A stretch of 17,470 bases of DNA, taken from assembly GCA_009602725.1 (NCBI GenBank), contig WELB01000119.1, positions 249,397-266,866 on the forward strand, read 5' to 3'. The notes under the pieces were generated by a model that saw only the letters and a program-made list of their open reading frames with translations, had not been told where the DNA came from and did not search any database. This document shows positions 1 to 10,888 of the stretch, piece by piece (positions within the stretch are counted from its first letter, which is position 1; every line of letters begins with the position of its first letter). This stretch comes from Spirogloea muscicola (Eukaryota; Streptophyta; Zygnematophyceae; Spirogloeales; Spirogloeaceae). Both the position numbers and the translations under genes were made by a program.

Positions 1-132
<132 letters not shown>

Positions 133-217
133 TTCCCCCTCCCCTTCTCTAACTAGCCAACTCGCTTGCTGCCAAAGCCCCACTTTCCTCTTCCTCTTGC
201 CTTCCCGGCTGTTGCAG

Positions 218-1411
218 CCACTCCAAGCTTATACCAAGTCTTCGGCGCCACCACCACCCCTGCAGGCATTCGCACTTTTGCACGGTTGCCGCATGTTGAC
301 CCTGCCACCAGTCTGGACGGCGTGGACGTGGCCGTAATCGGCCTGCCCTTTGACACGGGCGCGACCTTTAAGGTCGGTGCGCGTTTTGGGCCTGAGGCCG
401 TGCGCTCCGCGTCTGCTCTGCTGCGGCCCCACAATCTTGAGCTCAATGTCACGACGCTCGGCGTCCTCTCTGTGGTCGACGTTGGCGATGCCCCCATTGC
501 GCCCGGCTTCATCGAGCACAGGTCCCTCCCTCTTTCCTTTCCTCTCCTCCCTAAGCTTTCGAGCATCACTCTCGAGAATTGAGGTAATGCTGACAACCAT
601 TTTTGCCTGGCGGCCCTTGCGGCCCAGCCACGAGCTGATCGCCACGGCAGTGGCGCCCCTGGCGGCGGCGGGTGTTGTCACGCTGGGCATCGGTGGCGAT
701 CACAGTGTCACGCTGCCGCAGCTTCGCGCTTTGGCAGCCGCGCACGGTGGCCGGCCGCTTGCACTCGTCCACTTTGACTCGCATGGCGACCTCTGGGATG
801 CATACTTTGGCCACAAGTACACGCACGGCACGCCATTCCGTCGCGCGCTGGAAGAGGGCCTTATTGACCCCCACCTATCCATCCAGGTCAGCCTTTGACT
901 CGACTGTGTGGCGCGAGGTGTCCAGCTGTGCGTAGCTGGCTCTCAGCTCTCATATTGTGGCTCTGATTTTCTGTCTACACAGATGGGCATGCGCGGGCCA
1001 GTGTACGGCCCCATTGACATCCAGATGGCGCGCGACTTCGGGTTTGCGGTGCTGACGACCACCGAGCTCCTGGCGCTGACGCCGGCGGAGGTTGGGGCCC
1101 TCGTGCGGAGCCGTGTTGGGTCCGCCAAAGCGTTCCTCACCTTCGACGTTGACTTCCTCGACCCCGCATTTGCGCCGGGAACCGGCACGCCCGAGGTCGG
1201 GGGTCCGACGTCGTTCCAGGGCCTCGCCTACCTGCGTGCATGCACAGGTATCAACTGGGTGGGCGGCGACGTTGTCGAGGTGCTGCCAGCGCTCGATCAC
1301 GGACAGATCACAGCGCACGCCGGTGCGCAGGCAGCATTTGAGTTCCTGTCCCTCGTCGCCCTCGAGGCCACCAGGACTAGTGGTGGCCTAGAAGTGGGCA
1401 TGTCCAAGTGA
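218..1411 (+). CDS. Agmatinase-family ureohydrolase, 5' partial, three visible exons
   Basis: Manganese ureohydrolases of the arginase/agmatinase superfamily release urea from guanidino compounds. I infer exons 218-521, 628-886 and 983-1411 (TGA stop), joined by GT-AG introns of 106 and 96 nt with matching phases. The joined product runs from TPSLYQVFGATTTPAGIRTF to the C-terminus at MSK. Metal-binding signatures are all present: GGDHS (around 691-705), FDSHGDLWD (772-798, the DxHxD motif with Ser where Ala is usual) and FDVDFLDPAFAPGTGTPE (1143-1196). The stretches THGTPFRRALEEGLIDP and GMRGPVYGP are also agmatinase-type. About 330 residues are visible, close to the family's usual length, so only a short N-terminus is missing upstream. 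The acceptor at 216-217 follows a good pyrimidine tract; an alternative acceptor at 155-156 keeps the same frame. The frame's TTG at 166 is not a credible start. Substrate (agmatine, guanidinobutyrate, guanidine or another) cannot be read from the sequence. The exons are very GC-rich. Confidence 0.88.
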
Positions 1412-1945
1412 ACCCTACCGACTTGACACATCTGCTGTTGTACCCATGGTCATTACTGAGCGATCCTAAGTCCTGACTAAGCATCGGAGGCTTGCAGCAA
1501 CCTTCGCATGTCCTTGCTTGCTGATCAAGGAAAAAGAGGAAAAAGACGTCTATGGGGTCGTGAAGTAGCTGCAGAGGCAGCACTGAAGTAAGCAACTCAG
1601 TGGCACAGCATAGCAATGAAGCTGATATGGATTTTGGCAGCATTGCGTTGCGCAATCGAATGCATCAGATAAGTTTGTAACTGCGAGGACCACGGGGTCA
1701 TATTTTGTCATAATCTGTGGCAATTTTGGTCTGCTCAGGATATACCAGGCTGAATAAGCAACTCAAATTTGAGCTGGCCAAAATTGTAATTTGTCGCACG
1801 GACTGTCCCCTGAATAGCAGCGGGAGAAGTCAAGCCCCTTGACAAGCAAAACAAGTGCTGATCTCGAATATCAGCGTAGAGCAATCTTCCGGAGAAAGTA
1901 AATATATGGGCCACTCTGCCTGATTTTCAATTAGCTTTCACATGT
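1412..1945. other. Convergent intergenic region, no gene seen
   Basis: This 534-nt AT-richer stretch separates the ureohydrolase stop from the PNGase stop on the opposite strand, so it should hold both 3' UTRs. TGTAA, the polyadenylation signal commonly used in chlorophyte algae, occurs on the plus strand at 1676-1680 and 1785-1789 and could serve the ureohydrolase. Such a pentamer is frequent by chance. I see no further gene. Confidence 0.5.
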
Positions 1946-4900
1946 CTAGCACCCTGATGGTAGCTTCTGTAGCGCATCCTTTGCTTGCTTGACAGCGATA
2001 GCAGCCGCTTCGCTCGGCGAGTGTTTCCCCTCCTCCATCAACTTCTTGAAGTAAGCACGAACGGACTCGGCAAAAGCGGCCTTTGCAACATCAACAGGAG
2101 CTACTTTATTGCTACTAGACTTTGAGCTTGACTGGGCCTGTCCCAAGAGGCTGGCAGCAGTGGAAGAAGTGGCCTGCCCTTGGGAACTGGACACCTCCGT
2201 TTCCTCGAGGGGGAAAGGGTTTGGCAACTCTAGTTGTTTCAGTGGAGCACTTTCCAGTGGAGGCATTGGAACCACAGAGGACAGCTGCGCCGTCCTAGCT
2301 TCTGGCAAGGGGTTGCCCTGAGTAAGTACTTTGCCAGGCGTGTTTAGCCTTGAGGTGTAGAGATCCAGGCAAGCCAGTTGGACAGCGGAAGTGTTTGGAT
2401 CCTGTACTTGGTGGACAGTGAACCTGCCACCACGCCATTCCATAGCTCAGCGTATAAGCTGCATGTTTCTGAGATTGAGGATAGGACCAAAGGTAAGCAT
2501 GGATGACTTCCAGTAGTACCAGAGGATATACAAGGGGATGATGCAAATCTTTGGCAGCAGTATTCAGAGTGCCAAAATCATGTAACCTTTGTCAGATATC
2601 ATCGCCCTGTGGGGTAGGGTAACAAGCAACACCTGAAGGTGCTGTATGCATTTCTGTTGCACTCCGGTGTGCTGTAGTGTATTGTGACGCCCCGAGCGGG
2701 TGGAGATGGCCGATTGCGCTGCTCATCCAGGAGGTGCCAGTTCCTGCCCATATCATCACTGCCCTCCAACACCCTGAAGCCAGACGAATATGTCTGAGAT
2801 TGTCCATGCAATAAAGTAAATTTCATCCCTGGACGTGCAGGATTGAGCGACAAGAGGCAGGTCAACATCAGGACCACCCAGCATTGAGCTGCTCATCCAA
2901 GCGTTCCAGGTGGGGGACTCCTCGTCTGGCTTTTGGCTTGGCTAGCCTACATACTGTGATATTACTGACAAGCCTGCAACATATATGGGGAAAATCGCTC
3001 AATCAATGTGTACCATGATGAAGGATCGCGTTCCGGACAATCTTGTGCAGCAGTGATGCTGTAGGCTACTAGGCGTGCTGCTGATTGGGACCTGTAACAG
3101 ATCCAAGCTTGCTCTGCCACACGTAATTGTGGCACAGGACTCAAGCCCAACGTTCTTTCTATTAGAGAAACTGCTCTGGATTCATACTGACATTGTAGGA
3201 AAGTTAGAACAAGATCAAATAGCTCGTAAGAAATTGAGTATTGATCTGGCTTCAAATGCACAGCTTGTGAGCTCAACTCAAGAGGAGATAGACACTGAGG
3301 CCCACCTTTACTGATATCTGGTGCAAGCCACTTGGTGAAGTGAGAGCCATCAAATGCGCACACAGCCTGACAGACTTAGTGCCATCATCAGAAAGTTCCA
3401 TTGGCTTCCTCATTGGTGTCCAAAATAGTCTTTCAGAGTGATTATGTAGTATCAAGAGCTCTTGGATACCCAACATCTCCTTGCAGATTGCACTTTCTAC
3501 CAGCTACAGCAGACACTAAGAAATGATACGAAGCAATAGTAGGCTTTCCAACAACAAACGGTGTGCATGAATATGTGCTGTTTGCATCAGACGCATTGCC
3601 TGTGAGACTGCCTGTGAGGCCGTAGATATGGAACACAGTGATCACTCACAAGCTCGTTGGGGCTGTTCTCACTGCTGGCCTGAACCTGGCCTCCACAAAG
3701 TCTTGACAAATTGGTATATATGATGGACTCTGTAATCAGATGGCCTGCTAAGGTCCTAGAGGTCTCTGTTTCTTTGTAAGAGCTTAACAGCGCTTCTGCC
3801 CACTCCATTGCCAGTGGCAGGCTTACTGCTGTCCTTATGCCATTACCTCTGGCTTTCAACCAGACTTCCGGAAGACAACTCTTTTCTGACAGTGCTTGGC
3901 CATCTGTCTGGTACTTCACGTCAAGATTCAAGGCTTCCAGTATGCGAGTCACCCCTGGCAACTCCTGCAGCAACATCCACTCCGAAGGCTGCACATGTCC
4001 AGCTCCTCCTCCAATTCTCATCTCCCTCTTCATGTACGGCTTTGACTTGAGAGACCTCAAGAGTTGGAGTAAGCCTTGTAGACGTCGTTGGATTCTCAAA
4101 GCTGGTGGGGAGACCTCATGGTCACTTGTGCCAAATTCTGAATTGCCAGGAAGCAGAAGCTCTACCAGTCCAAGAAGAATGCCTGCAACATGCTCCTCTC
4201 TGGCTGGTTGCCACTCTCTGCAGTCTGGATCTGCTGAAATTGACAAGTCCCTTACTGATCCCCCTGGTTGATTGGGTGTGGTGATTGCTGCTCCTGAAGT
4301 TGGATCTTGGCCAGTCTCTCCTCGAGCAAGCCTCCATGGAAGTGTTCCTGTCTGCCTTCCAGGCAAGCTCAAGTCCTCAGCTGGTGAAAGCAACGTTCCA
4401 AGAAGCTGGGCAAAATCCTCGTGGTCACGCTTCCTCAAACTAGCAGATTCAGCAAAAGGAAGGTCCGTCTGACTTTCCATCTGGTAGTTGCGCAACATCT
4501 TCATCAAGTCACTTTCCCCAATGTCTTTCCGCCTGTGCTGCATCTGCACAACAGTAAAGACCACATATGGGCTGCTGTGCAGAAGCAGAGCTGGTAGGAT
4601 TTACAATTCCAAACCTTTATAGCCTATATTGACAGCCCAGGCTTGCTGGCCTGCTTAGACAACAGTACTTAATCTGAGTTGCTGTTATGATGTTACTTTA
4701 CCTCTCGCCACCTTTTTGTGTACCGCATGGATACATCGTAAGGTCCATATTTGGAAAAGCCAATAAGGTAGGTCAGCTTCTTGCCCCACCTGTAACATCA
4801 CCTCAGCTGGGTTGCTGAACAGAAATACGCTTACTTCAAGCTGGAACCGGCCTTCATCAGCTGGTAACAAGAAACGATGCCTAAGAGCCGACTTATAAGT

Positions 4901-7900
4901 TGCGCCTCTGTGATGCATAAGGCTATCTTAAGCATTCAGATTTACAACTTACCCAACCTCGTACAGAAGAGGTTCGTCAAAGACCGCTTCACAAGGGTCA
5001 AGGTGGACCCATCTGCAATCAAGAAGATTGAAAATAGCTGAGACTCACCACCTGAATACATCAGAATCTTGTTGGTGCAATGGACGCGACCTGAATGGAC
5101 CATAGATCATGGTGTCCTGTAGAGGGCATACCTTCTCCAACACTCCAAGTAGCATTCTACCCAGACATGGTCTGTCCAGTCAATCACCTGAATCACCAAT
5201 ATACATCAATTGCAGCTCTGTGTCACAGCCTACACTGGTTGATCACAAATGACAGTTTGGTCTTGGCAGCCTATGACAAGCTTTCAGGCAGGAAATCTGC
5301 TTGACGGTTTGGTTATCCTAAATGCAATGACGTTTTGCAATTTACCAGCCGCGTGTCGTAACCCAGCGACCGACAGCATAGAGCAAAGCAATTTGCCCAT
5401 TCTCCACAGCGACCCTTCCTGGTTTGTAGAAGCTATATGGGAACAAATGGCAACCAGAGCTCTTGAGCAGAGGTGACGTATCATGTCAACGTGGCACACA
5501 CATGTAATAGCAGTGAGTGGCAGCTACATTAGCAAGTAGCGACTGTCAGCTTGTAACAGATGGACAAAAGTGAAGGACACAAAGTACGTAGGCATTGACC
5601 ATCGAGCTTTTGTCATGAAGGCATATATGAAACAAACGTGAGTCTGTGTATGAAGTGAGACGGAGTCTCAAAATCTAATCGCTGTACCTTTGCTGCAGAA
5701 TTGTACCTGGGGAAGCGCATCGTATTCCCGCAGACTTTGCACCTACACCCAATAATGAGAAGGGCATTCCAGCTTAAAGAGAGGCGACGTGTACCAGAGG
5801 CGAAGTGCTTGTTCTTCTCGGTAACAGAAGCAGGAGATAACGTTGAGCCTATGTTGCTCAATACTGTCACCTCTGCATCGACAAAATCATACATCTGCAA
5901 CTGGCCCCATGGAGTGGCCCGGGTTACAGACTACATGCACTCTACTTTTCTACGTTGTCACGCCTTGTCTCAATGAGGTCAATCTCACACGGTATGGCAT
6001 GAGTTACTTACAGAACCACCTCGCCTGCCTAGAGAGCTGTCAAGCTTGTCAACATTTGCACACAAACATCACGTCAATCTAGCATGAGAAAAATCCTTTC
6101 TTGCCTGTGCAGCTCAATCCGCCCTCCCCCATCCCTCTGCTCTTCATCAGTAGGATTTGCATTTCCTGCGTGCTCTGATGCTCCCCCGCATGTATCGCAT
6201 GACAGCGTGTCAACCCACCTGTCAGATTGGCACAAAGCAGACACACGCTCCTTTGAGGTTCATTTGTGAGGTGATCTAGAAAACAGGGGTGATCGAAAAG
6301 GACATTGCAGGATGGTAGTGTAGCTTTCTTACTTGAAGAATTTGTGTTTGAACCAGAGCAGTAGCTGCTTGAGGAGCTCACAGCGGAGCTCGCTGCTCTC
6401 ATGCTTGAAATCTTTGCTACAGCACTCCTCTCCTGTCCTCTGTCCAAACAACCATTCATGATTGAGATTTTGTAAGAAGAACTAATCCCTGGAAGCAATT
6501 TTCACATACCATTTGGTCATTTGACATGCTTAACCTTGTAGAAGGCAACAGCCGCTTGCTCTTCAAGGCTGTCGTATGGAATTATTCCCCTGGCCTTTTC
6601 TTGCATCTGAGGATCCTCATACTGCGACAAGGAGGAAGGAGGAGGGAAGAGGGGAGTGAAGAAGAACGAGGACGAATGTCATCCTGTCTCTCATTCAGCA
6701 TAAAAAGTCAAGATTCTACTGCTGGAGATCACCACCTAAACACCTCCACAATCCATTGGTCTATTCAGGGAGGCCTGCTTTCTGCAAAAAGCAATCAATG
6801 TTCTCATTGGCCAATGCAATATAACTCCTAGGGTTACCTGCTTGACATTGTTGAGATGGTAAAGCACAAGGGCTTGGAATTTAGTCTGATGACTCTGGTC
6901 GCTATCTTGTTTGGCTATAGCAGCAGCCAGCTCTGCGTCCTCCTGAGCCTGTGTGAAAGAGAAGAATCATCACTTCATGTGCCACGCTTGGAGTTGCAGA
7001 GAAAGGGCACCTGCTTCAAAAATGTCATTCCAACTTAGGACTTCAAAATTGCCTGCTCATTTGAGTATTGAATACTTTGAGTATTCAAAGTATTTGCCAA
7101 TCAACAACAACATATTTCAGATATCGGTGCTAGTTGAATAAGTAGCAACAGACAAGAGTGGCACGTCACACAAGTGCCACCTGGCACAGAACAAGCCACT
7201 GGGAGGTCATCTCAAAAGTGTAGAAGCACTTCTGAAGTTCCAGTATGAGTTGAGAAGCTGATGCAGGGTCACTATCAATCAGGCCCATGTTGAGAATGGC
7301 AGACCTGCAAGTGGCGAGCCATTTCCTCGTCCAAGGAAGTTTCTTGTTGCTGTTCTGTCTTATGAGATGGCTTCATGTCAGGATTTTGCAGTGGTGTGTT
7401 GAGCACTTCACGGGAGCAAAGGAGCACATCAGTTGCGTTGTCAAAGTCCATAGAGGACAAATTCTTGTCATGTGGTTGCCACTTGTATCCAAGTCCAATA
7501 ATCTGAAACGTTGATAGACAGTGCCACGAACTAAGACTTCTGGACGTGGACAAATGTGCAGGAGAACTTATTGTTGCAGACTTTCTGGTCTTAGACAGCT
7601 TAGCCTACCCTTTGAATCATGCTTGTCATTGTGTCACAAGTGTTCCACTGACGAGCCTCAAAGAGGAGCCAACAAGATGTCAGTGATGACAAGTCAAGCA
7701 AACACTTGCAGCCAAAGTCAGTATCTACCTACCAATTGATCCTCAGGAGGTACTGCGGTCAAAGAGAAGAGCTGATATTGCAATACCTTCACAGGGGAGG
7801 ATTTCAGAAAACAAGGAGGATCAATGTCTAGACCAGACAGTATGGAGCCGCCCCAAGCATTATTAGGACTATTGCGACTTCCTTTTACACCAATGCGTGG

Positions 7901-8087
7901 ATTCTCGAGTGACCAGATCGAAATTCCACACCAATATATGGGACATTAGAGCGACCAGTTGTACGGAGGAGGATAGTAGGCGCTGTACTGCACAGCTGGC
8001 CTGCCATACCTCCACGCTCTCCTCAGTATCGCACTCCACCTGGTACTTGGTGCGCTCGAACTCGAAGACGAGCTTCCGGAGAACCAT
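1946..8087 (-). CDS. PNG1: Peptide:N-glycanase, cytosolic deglycosylating amidase (18 exons)
   Basis: PNGase cleaves N-glycans from misfolded glycoproteins exported from the ER for proteasomal destruction. Exons (minus strand): 8087-8010, 7786-7733, 7502-7305, 6948-6838, 6621-6535, 6481-6333, 6250-6219, 6165-6105, 5742-5662, 5418-5346, 5187-5132, 5012-4953, 4789-4702, 4543-3650, 3366-3306, 3113-3014, 2773-2633, 2423-1946. They total 2802 nt, in frame, about 933 residues. An in-frame TAG just upstream supports ATG 8087. Residues 1-70 look ubiquitin-like (PPEDQLIIGLG). The transglutaminase-like core has zinc-type CLLC and CKVC pairs, [16 protein letters not shown] with catalytic Cys (5408-5406), DWTDHVW with His (5169-5167) and HLDPCE with Asp (4999-4997). 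Cys-His and His-Asp spacings of 27 and 17 equal yeast Png1 C191/H218/D235. SLPGRQTG, a galactose-binding-like region ([31 protein letters not shown]) and a ~110-residue unrecognised tail follow, as in plant PNGases except for the tail. Least certain: the exon 6 acceptor (6439 is an alternative), the exon 6/7 border and the weak donor of exon 9. Confidence 0.9.
5743..6104 (-). other. GC-AG intron (PNGase intron 8)
   Basis: The upstream exon ends in CACAG and the intron begins GCAAGA, so the donor dinucleotide is GC (6104-6103). The acceptor is TAG at 5743-5745. Joining here gives [18 protein letters not shown] without a gap, which is the expected PNGase zinc-pair region, and the phases fit (2 nt plus 1 nt). 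The donor otherwise matches the strong AG|GCAAG consensus known for GC-AG introns. No nearby GT donor gives this join. Confidence 0.75.
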
Positions 8088-9479
8088 CTCCAACTATTCA
8101 AGGGAGCAGCTGCCACCGCAGGCCCGCCACCGCCGTGCTCAGCGGCGGCGCAGCTCAGCGGCGGCGCAGGCCGTCCCCATGCGCCCTACGACGCGCCCGC
8201 CACTTCTCCTCGCCTTCAGGCCTGTCCGGGGCGGCGGCGGCGGGGGTGGCCGCGGCGGCCGCGGGGCCGGCGCCGTGAGGAGGCCTGGCCAAGTGGCCGC
8301 ATTGCTCGAAGGCCCCCTAGGGGCCTGGCGCGTCCGGTTGTGCCCGACCGGCAGCCGGGTGGGAGGAAACATAGTCAATCTCTTGGAGCTGTTCCTCTAA
8401 AAAAGAGAGCAGGCGGCGGCCTCCGGCTTCCGTCAGGGCGACGTCTTTCCGTCTGATAGCTATTCAGACTTTCATCTACTGACTAGAGGTGACTGAGAGT
8501 CCGCTTGCTGCTGTCTCAGTCCTTAGCACTCCGGCTGTAGTCCTTTTTCCGGCTCCTCTTTCTGGGCTGGCCCTCCTCAAGGTCCCCCTCGGCACAGCAG
8601 CGTGGCGGTGGACTTGCGGGAACGCCGTTAAAAACACCTCGCCCCCCTCCCTTCCCTTCCCTTCCCTTTGCTGAGCGCCGCCGGGCGCGCATGCCGCCGC
8701 CTGCGAAGGCACGGCGCGCACCTGCACGGCGCGCTCCTCGGAGCTCGCCGCGCAGAGTGCCGTCCGCAGCGCGGCCCCCAACTGGCGGGGTCCCTCATGC
8801 CACGCCGTGCGCCGCGGCGGCCACGGCGGTGGCGAGGGAGGATACGGCACCTAGGCAGCTTGCACAGCCTCGTGCGGGGAACATGGGTCCGGCTGCCCAG
8901 CTCACAAGCTGGCTCGGCCGGCTGCGATCAAACCCTCGGCTCACTTGTGCCGGGGAGGCAACCGCACTGGCGGCCAGCGCGAGAGCAGTGCACCGGAGCT
9001 CCAGGAGTTGCTGCGCTACGCGCTCATCCCAGGCCCCATTAGGCTCAGGGATGGACGAGACGGCTGTCCCGACCACGGCCCCAACACCATCTGAGATTGC
9101 CGTGGAGGAGGGCAACATGGAGAGGGGCACAGGACCCCCTCCCCCAGTATCCTCTCCCACTGCTTCTCATGCTGCTCTACTTACGGGCTTCGAGCCNCTC
9201 CCAAGCGGCTTGCTTTGCACCGCCGCGCTGGTCGCGCCCTTGCAGCAGCCTCTGGCTTGCGCAGCGGGGTTGCTCTTCCTCCCTCAGCTCATCTGACTTC
9301 CTACTGCTGACACGGGGGTATTGAGGGCGCCCTGTCTGCCTAGCCTTTGGCTCCGTCAGGAACACCTGTATGCATCTGGCTGGCATTTCACAGCCGATTC
9401 TTTCATATCAGCAGCCGCTTTCTGCCCTCGCAGAGAGCGTGGTCCCGTTTGCCCACCTTGCCCACACCACCGACTCGCA
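8088..9479. other. GC-rich upstream region, no supported gene
   Basis: This stretch starts immediately 5' of the PNGase ATG and should include its promoter and 5' UTR. It is very GC-rich at 8120-8360 and 8640-9100. Long open frames exist on both strands here, but all are Ala/Arg/Pro/Ser-rich translations of GC-rich DNA, and I recognise no domain. The part nearest 9480 may be decayed upstream sequence of the retroelement described next. One ambiguous base (n) sits at 9197. Confidence 0.5.
8137..8168. repeat. Perfect 2 x 16-bp tandem repeat upstream of PNGase
   Basis: The 16-mer GCTCAGCGGCGGCGCA occurs twice back to back, 50-81 bp upstream of the PNGase start codon. It could be a simple slippage duplication in the GC-rich 5' region, or it could carry a duplicated regulatory site. 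Nothing further shows a function. Confidence 0.7.
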
Positions 9480-10461
9480 AAGCGCACGTACATGGCAGCA
9501 GTCGACAAAGCGTCCTTCACGGCCACGCTGCAGCTTCTCCCTGCAACCGACGTGCGCGGCCATGCTCGGTTGCTGTCGGCTGCCTCCCCCGGCGCGGCAG
9601 CCTGGCTCTCCGCGCTCCCCCTGTACGATGCCCTCAGGATGCCGGATGAGCTGTTCCGTACGGCCACGCATTGCCTGCTGGGTCTCCACCTAAACCCTCT
9701 GCTTGGCGTGCTACAGTGTGAGTGTGGGGAGCGGTCGACGGACCCAGCGGAGCTGGCGGCGCATATCCTCCGCTGCGCCACTGGATACGAACGAAGGATT
9801 CCTCCGCGACGCCAGGCACGGCATCCTCGTGGAGGCCGGCTTCTCGGTGGCCGCCAAGAACTCCTCGGTCCCGCTACAGCAGAAGGCGGACGGTGTCAAC
9901 GCCAGACGTGTCGATTCTTTGGCTTTAGGCACTGTCCATTCTTTTTGGGCTGGCTTTGATCTCCTGGCCACTCCACTGGCTGGCGGGCCGCGCCCCATCC
10001 TGGACGTAGTAATCTCTGACTCCTTCGACCGGACCACCGCCACGCTGTCTGCCTCCAAGGCTGGGCATGCGGTGGCCCGCGCCGCCCGGGCCAAGGACTT
10101 AAAAGTATGCAAACTACCTGCGGGAGGACGAGTACTTCCTAGACTAATCTTCTCATATGCACCCACTTGCAACACTTGAGCAGCACTTATATTTGCAGAA
10201 AAACTTACGTAGGACTTCCCGCTCGCCAGCGACACTCATGGGGGATTTGGCGCTCGGTGGCTCGAGCTTATCCACCAGCTCTCGCATAGTGCTGTCTCCC
10301 GTTGGTACCATGCAGGCGGATTTATATTCAGCAAGCTATCTCGCGCAGATATATCGCATGCGCCTGTCAGTCTCGCTGCAGAGGTCAATGGCACGAGCGC
10401 TGCATCTGTGCCGTTCGCGTATTGGCTACAGCCTGGCCCTGGCCAGGAATGCGTGTGTATT
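9480..10461 (+). pseudogene. Decayed non-LTR-retrotransposon-like ORF, C-terminal part
   Basis: The translation has the pattern found near the C-terminus of many LINE-type reverse-transcriptase polyproteins. An Ala/Leu-rich PGAAAWLSALPLYDALRMPD segment leads into a Cys/His cluster (CECG, then HILRC; about 9717-9776). This is followed by ILVEAGFSV, ADGVNARRVD, ILDVVISDSFDRTT, an Ala-rich stretch, KYANYLREDEYFLD and WLELIHQLSHSAVSRW...FIFSKLSRADISHA. These pieces lie in different frames: one shift near 9770-9800, another near 10105, a stop after YFLD (about 10147), and a further frame from about 10227. The stop after QECVY is near 10461. The reverse transcriptase core is not recognisable upstream, so this is a 5'-truncated, inactive copy. 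The family was recognised by pattern, not by a search. Confidence 0.6.
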
Positions 10462-10597
10462 AAGAGATGGAGGGCCATGTGTGGCCAAAGTACAAAGGCA
10501 CATTGACAAATGTACGTCACCTGCTGCTAAGCTGACCCGCTCAGTAACTACGAGTCAGCACATAGAGGTCGCTGATTGATGCCAGAATACTGGACGG
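10442..10597 (+). repeat. Left arm of a long inverted repeat, with remnant coding tail
   Basis: This segment recurs in reverse complement at 12165-12321. The best part, 10505-10583, differs by about five bases in 79 by eye; similarity fades outward on both sides. In one frame it reads HIDKCTSPAAKLTRSVTTSQ and then HIEVAD followed by a stop. Four of the five differences from the other arm are synonymous third-position changes, which suggests that both arms descend from a protein-coding repeat. Upstream, this arm reads CVAKVQR where the other has CVAKYCGK. Confidence 0.8.
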
Positions 10598-10838
10598 CAA
10601 TCGACAAGCTCTTGAGCTAACAGCTAAGGCTCGACCAGCTTTCTGATGCAACGCATGAGCCTGAGTTCGCTGCAGACAAGCTGACACTCCACATTGAAAG
10701 AATGACAAGTAGGCTGCCGGCATGCTCATCTGAGCTGGAAGCATATGCTCACATCGAGCGCATCCCAAGCTTGCAATATTCTGCGTAAGGTGTGGAAGCG
10801 AGGCCCATGCAGCCAAAAGTGTCGATTAACGTCGGTTG

Positions 10839-10888
10839 GAGAGAAGGCGCGCGGTGCGCATGAGATTAAAGCTAGGCCAATTCAAGCC
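10839..10888 (+). repeat. Direct repeat copy 1 (with 12332-12381)
   Basis: The first 18 bases, GAGAGAAGGCGCGCGGTG, are identical to 12332-12349, and similarity continues through GCAT and AGGCCAATTC. Both copies have the same orientation, unlike the inverted repeat around them. One frame reads ERRRAV in both copies. It is probably another fragment of the same repeat family. Confidence 0.7.

Noticed and set aside
166-582. TTG at 166 as the ureohydrolase start
   Set aside because: Non-ATG, inside pyrimidine-rich sequence with a strong acceptor at 216-217; the real start is probably upstream of the window.
3837-4271. 144-codon plus-strand ORF
   Set aside because: Exactly antisense to PNGase exon 14, whose frame carries the conserved SLPGRQ region.
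6079-6498. 139-residue minus-strand ORF, Ser-rich
   Set aside because: It spans PNGase exons 6-8 and two introns in mixed frames. The conserved PNGase residues appear only after splicing, so it is not a separate gene.
8139-8378. Proline-rich minus-strand ORF upstream of PNGase
   Set aside because: Low-complexity product of GGC/CCG repeats with no domain; an in-frame stop separates the PNGase start from upstream sequence.
7897-8400. Plus-strand ORF of 167 codons overlapping PNGase exon 1
   Set aside because: It is antisense to the conserved ubiquitin-like start of PNGase and becomes Arg/Gly-rich from GC-rich DNA.
8691-9296. 201-codon plus-strand ORF
   Set aside because: Ala/Arg/Pro composition follows base composition, overlapping frames on both strands are equally open, it contains an ambiguous base, and no motif is seen.
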